Shown here: positions 60,803 through 64,000 of the stretch, piece after piece
How the letters are laid out: each line of letters starts with the position of its first letter
Numbering within the stretch: the stretch's first letter is position 1
Assembly: GCF_006539125.1 (NCBI RefSeq)
Contig: NZ_BJMK01000001.1
Coordinates: forward strand, 310,001-374,000
Source: Gluconobacter sphaericus NBRC 12467
Lineage (GTDB): Bacteria > Pseudomonadota > Alphaproteobacteria > Acetobacterales > Acetobacteraceae
Direction of reading: 5' to 3'
Length of the DNA stretch: 64,000 nt
Made by a program: the position numbers and the translations under genes
Notes under the pieces: model-generated
What the model was told of the DNA's origin: nothing
The model's input: the letters and a program-made list of their open reading frames with translations, nothing else
Database searches by the model: none

Positions 60803-62482
60803 ATGTCTCTGTTTTCTGCCGATCCGACCGAAGCCGCCTTTGTCCGCTTCCGTGCAGGAGACCTCGTCGGCGCGGAGGAAGGTTTTCGTAATATCCTGGC
60901 CAGGGAGCCGGGGCAGCCCGACGCCCTGCATGGGATGGCCTGTCTGGCGCGTGCGCGCGGGCAGGATGCTACGGCTATCGCGCTGGTGGGGCTGGCGTTG
61001 CAGAAAAATGGCATCTCTCCTGATCGGAAGGCCAGGATGCATATTACGCTGGGGCTTGCGCTTATAGCTCAGGGGCATGCCGAAGCGGCGCGCGCGGCAT
61101 TGAATGTATCAGTAATTCTGCAGCCGTCCGATCCGCGTGCGCATGCGGCTCTGGGGGAGGCTTTTGAAAGGCTGGGGCGTCGGGGCGAGGCGCGTGCGGC
61201 GCTAGAAAAAGCAGTTGCTCTCTCAGCAGATGACACTGTCGTGAGAACGCGTCTCGGAGCGTTATTCCTGGATGACGGGCTGGCGGAGCAGGCAATCGGA
61301 CAGTTCCGGAAAGTCGTGCAACACAGGCCGCAGGATGGGCACGCGCTGGCTAATCTGGGGGCGGCGTTATTCGTCAGAAATGCGTTCGACGAAGCGGTGA
61401 CAGTCCTGTCAAAGGCCTGTGAGCAGGGTGCGCGAACTGCGGAGACCCTCAACAGTCTGGGGCTGGTGAAGATGGCGCTGGGCGATCTTTGCGCGGCCTG
61501 TGAGACGTTGCAGGAGGCACTGCAACTCCGGCCTTCGGATGGGCGGATCGCCAACAGTCTCGGGACAGTGCTGATGGAAATCGGACGTCTGGAAGAGGCC
61601 GAGGCGCTTTTCGGGGCGATTGTGATGCGCGAGAGCGGAGAGGAGGCAGATCGGGCGCGCTTCAACCGTGCGACCATTCTGCTGGGACAAGGGAAGTTTG
61701 CGGAAGGTTGGCGGGATTTCGAGAGTCGCCGGTCCCTGCTGCGTCTGGTTTCGGATGTTCCGCAATGGGACGGCTCGACGGGAGAGGAGCCTGTGGCTGT
61801 TGTGGGGGAGCAGGGGCTGGGCGATGAGGTGCAGTTTTTGCGCTTTCTGACACTGGCGGCAAAGAGGCGTCCGTTGCGGCTGAGGTTACGGGCTGCTGCG
61901 CTGGCGGAACTGATGCCGGAGCTGGATCAGGGGCGGATTTTGCCAGCCGAAGGGCCGGTGGTGGCAGAGGTTAGTCTGCTGAGTTTGCCGGCGGTGCTTG
62001 GGATGGATGATGTGCCGTCAACGGAACCGTATCTGGCGGTTTCGGAAAAGCCGGAGGCCAGGCGGATCGGGGTCTGCTGGTCGGGGAATCTGTCCTATCG
62101 GTTTGATCGCCGGCGGTCGGTTCCGGTTGGGTGTCTGGACGCGTTGCAGCAGGTTCGTGACGTACGGTTCGTGGCGCTTCAGCCGGGCGATGCGCCGGGC
62201 TGGATGGAGCGGGTGTCACTGGAGGCGCCTATGGATCTGGCGCGGGAGGTGGGGCGGTGTGCGCTGGTGGTCAGCGTGGATACGTTGGTGGCGCATGTCG
62301 CGGGTGCGCTGGGACGGCCGTTATGGTTGCTCAATCGCGAGGGGGGCGACTGGCGGTGGAAGGATGTGGATTGGTACGGGGGTGTCCGGCAGTTCCGGCC
62401 ACCCTCCGGCGCGGCGGTTACCGCGGGATGGGAGGCCGTGCTGCGGGAGGTTGCGCAAGCGCTCAGTTCGCGGGTGCAGTGA
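60803..62482 (+). CDS. TPR-repeat protein with C-terminal glycosyltransferase-like domain
   Basis: 559 residues. About eight TPR repeats fill residues 10-290. The C-terminal 250 residues resemble the GT-B fold of ADP-heptose:LPS transferases (GT9): Gly-Glu-Gln-Gly-Leu-Gly-Asp-Glu-Val near 334, Ile-Gly-Val-Cys-Trp-Ser-Gly-Asn near 426, and Asp-Thr-Leu-Val-Ala-His-Val-Ala-Gly-Ala-Leu-Gly near 494. Such fusions are often found near LPS or flagellar glycosylation genes, but none is here. The last 20 bases overlap the end of glnD on the other strand. Confidence 0.85.
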   Translation: MSLFSADPTEAAFVRFRAGDLVGAEEGFRNILAREPGQPDALHGMACLARARGQDATAIALVGLALQKNGISPDRKARMHITLGLALIAQGHAEAARAALNVSVILQPSDPRAHAALGEAFERLGRRGEARAALEKAVALSADDTVVRTRLGALFLDDGLAEQAIGQFRKVVQHRPQDGHALANLGAALFVRNAFDEAVTVLSKACEQGARTAETLNSLGLVKMALGDLCAACETLQEALQLRPSDGRIANSLGTVLMEIGRLEEAEALFGAIVMRESGEEADRARFNRATILLGQGKFAEGWRDFESRRSLLRLVSDVPQWDGSTGEEPVAVVGEQGLGDEVQFLRFLTLAAKRRPLRLRLRAAALAELMPELDQGRILPAEGPVVAEVSLLSLPAVLGMDDVPSTEPYLAVSEKPEARRIGVCWSGNLSYRFDRRRSVPVGCLDALQQVRDVRFVALQPGDAPGWMERVSLEAPMDLAREVGRCALVVSVDTLVAHVAGALGRPLWLLNREGGDWRWKDVDWYGGVRQFRPPSGAAVTAGWEAVLREVAQALSSRVQ

Positions 62483-64000
62483 CCGGAGAGCTTGTGAGAG
62501 AGGCGAGCAGGGTTTCGCGCAGGCCGGCGAGGCGGACCGGATCGGTGATCTTTATGCCCAGAAGGTCCCGCACATAGAATACGTCCACGGCGCGCATGCC
62601 GTAGGTCGTGATATGGGCCGAGGAAATCTGGAGTGACGCGCTGCTGAGGGCGGAGGTGACGTCGTGCAGCAGGCCGGGACGGTCGCGGCCGTTGACTTCG
62701 ATAACCGTGTGACGGTCTGAAGCCGTATTGTCGATGACGACGCGGGGCGGCACGTGGATCGCGCGCATTCGGCGTGATGTGCTGTGATGGTTGGCGTCTT
62801 CGATGCCTTTGCGGATGTCGAGGCGACCTGAGAGGGCCTGTTCCACGAGATGGTTCAGGCGGCCGAGCTGGTGTGGTTCCTCGAAGGAGCAGCCTTCGCC
62901 GTCCTGCACCCAGAACGTGTCGAGCGCCATGCCGTCGCTCAGTGTGTGAATGCGGGCGTCGACGATGGATGCGCCTGCTACGGCGAGAGCGCCCGCAATC
63001 TGGGAGAACAGGCCCGGATGATCGGCGCAGAGCACTGTGAGTTCGGTGACGCCGCGTTCGGGAATGGGGTAGGCTTCGACCGTGACCGGAGAACGGTAGC
63101 GGTCTGAGTCATGGACCATGCGGGCGTGGCGCATCTGCGTGTCGGTGTCGAAGCCGAGCCAGTAGCTCGGATAGCCAAGGTCCAGAAAACGGTCGATGCT
63201 GCTTTCTGGCAGGGTGCCCGTAAGGCCGTCACGGGCAAGTTCGCGGGCATGGTTGACGCGGCTGTCGCGTTCGGTGGCGGCCAGTCCGCCCTCCAGTACC
63301 TCGGCGACGCGGGAGAAGAGCTCGCGCAGGAGGGTGGCTTTCCAGGCGTTCCAGACCTTCGGGCTGACGGCGCGTATGTCGGCGATGGTGAGGAGCAGGA
63401 GGAGACGCAGACGTTCGGGGGACTGGATGGTGTCGGCGAGGTCGAGGATCGTGCGGGGATCGTCGATGTCGCGGGTGAAGGCAGTCTGGGAGAGGAGAAG
63501 GTGATGCAGGACCAGCCAGGAGACGGTATCGGTTTCTTCGGGATCAAGGCCGAGCTGCGGACAGATCGTGAGCGCGAGGTCGGCGCCGATTTCGGAATGG
63601 TCGCCGCCGCGTCCCTTGCCGATATCGTGCAGCAGGACGGCGACGTAAAGCGCACGTCGGGACCGCAGGTCGCTGGCCAGTGTGTAGGCCAGGGGGATTT
63701 CGTCCGCCATGCGACCGGCTTCGATCTGGCCCATCATGCGCACGGCTTCGACGATGTGCTCATCAACCGTATAGATATGATAGCTGTCGAATTGCATCTG
63801 CCCGACAACGCGGGACCAGTCCGGTAGGAGGCGGCCGAGAAGGCCGGTTTCGTTCAGGATCGGGAGCCAGAACGGAACGGCTTTGGTTTCGTCTGCACTC
63901 GGCTCGCAGAGCAGATCCAGAAAGATTTTCGCGGTTTCGGGATCGTCGCGCAGGGCAACGGCGTGGCGTTCGTTGCGGATAATCTGCTGCATCGCGATGG
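62463..64000 (-). CDS. glnD: [Protein-PII] uridylyltransferase / uridylyl-removing enzyme (5' end outside window)
   Basis: Senses glutamine and adds or removes UMP on PII, controlling ammonium assimilation. The visible 511 residues include an HD domain with His-Asp-Ile-Gly-Lys-Gly-Arg-Gly-Gly-Asp-His-Ser-Glu (uridylyl removal) and two C-terminal ACT domains, the first with Leu-Cys-Ala-Asp-His-Pro-Gly-Leu and the second with Arg-Asp-Arg-Pro-Gly-Leu-Leu. The nucleotidyltransferase domain and start lie beyond base 64000; the frame is open to the edge. Confidence 0.94.
   Translation of the reverse strand, partial: IAMQQIIRNERHAVALRDDPETAKIFLDLLCEPSADETKAVPFWLPILNETGLLGRLLPDWSRVVGQMQFDSYHIYTVDEHIVEAVRMMGQIEAGRMADEIPLAYTLASDLRSRRALYVAVLLHDIGKGRGGDHSEIGADLALTICPQLGLDPEETDTVSWLVLHHLLLSQTAFTRDIDDPRTILDLADTIQSPERLRLLLLLTIADIRAVSPKVWNAWKATLLRELFSRVAEVLEGGLAATERDSRVNHARELARDGLTGTLPESSIDRFLDLGYPSYWLGFDTDTQMRHARMVHDSDRYRSPVTVEAYPIPERGVTELTVLCADHPGLFSQIAGALAVAGASIVDARIHTLSDGMALDTFWVQDGEGCSFEEPHQLGRLNHLVEQALSGRLDIRKGIEDANHHSTSRRMRAIHVPPRVVIDNTASDRHTVIEVNGRDRPGLLHDVTSALSSASLQISSAHITTYGMRAVDVFYVRDLLGIKITDPVRLAGLRETLLASLTSSPVTAPAN

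Noticed and set aside
1-64000. CRISPR arrays, insertion sequences, integrases, prophage, rRNA operons
   Set aside because: No spaced direct repeats, transposase or integrase motifs, or rRNA sequences were seen in the window.

Overview
The window reads as a chromosomal segment of an acetic acid bacterium (Alphaproteobacteria, Acetobacteraceae), most likely Gluconobacter or a close relative. The basis is moderately high GC, alphaproteobacterial gene orders (cdsA-dxr-rseP-bamA-skp-lpxD-fabZ-lpxA-lpxI, kdsD-lptC-lptA-lptB-rpoN, hsp20-DUF1150, thrC-M16 protease), and a heme O synthase gene beside only vestigial cytochrome c oxidase genes. Genus assignment is inference. No prophage, insertion sequence or CRISPR array was found. 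Two genes run off the window: cdsA at the left edge and glnD at the right edge.

Layout. 1-10.5 kb (+): envelope assembly operon covering phospholipid (cdsA), isoprenoid (dxr), RseP protease, BamA, Skp, and lipid A steps LpxD, FabZ, LpxA and LpxI, with a glyoxalase I at the end. 10.5-15.1 kb: a tiny H-box protein (-), then rpmH-rnpA-yidD-yidC-engB-argB (+). 15.2-19.4 kb: a PAS/degenerate-GGDEF protein (-), then dapD-dapE and a membrane protein (+). 19.4-23.1 kb: def-fmt-truA (-) facing a small heat shock protein gene with a possible RpoH promoter and RNA thermometer, then DUF1150 and RidA. 23.2-31 kb (-): pabB-pabC; rpoN; the LPS transport operon nrnC-kdsD-lptC-lptA-lptB; tRNA-Leu(CAG). 31-38.3 kb (+): an NDUFA9-like protein and glutamate synthase gltD-gltB; gltD carries a clear one-base frameshift. 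38.3-42.7 kb: acyltransferase, oligoendopeptidase F, ABC1/UbiB-type kinase. 42.7-46.1 kb: an AT-rich patch holding a TonB-dependent receptor and what looks like a broken MerR-type gene tail. 46.1-54.2 kb: Gln-rich coiled-coil protein, uvrB, greB, gshB, pmtA, then a COX1-like gene, ctaB and a 40-residue CoxF-like gene. 54.3-64 kb: Tim44-like, pmbA, M16 protease and thrC; an MRJP-like periplasmic protein; a TPR/glycosyltransferase-like protein; glnD.

The most notable locus is at 51.96-54.19 kb. A 388-residue homologue of cytochrome oxidase subunit I keeps both low-spin haem histidines but has lost the CuB histidines, the cross-linked tyrosine and the high-spin haem ligand. It is co-transcribed with heme O synthase and a CoxF-like peptide, and subunits II and III are not in the window. 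This looks like a repurposed or decaying heme-copper oxidase operon. Other points of interest are the gltD frameshift, a stand-alone two-helix histidine-kinase-like protein, and a ROSE-like leader on the hsp20 gene. Nitrogen-related genes recur (gltBD, rpoN, glnD), but they are dispersed and not one unit.
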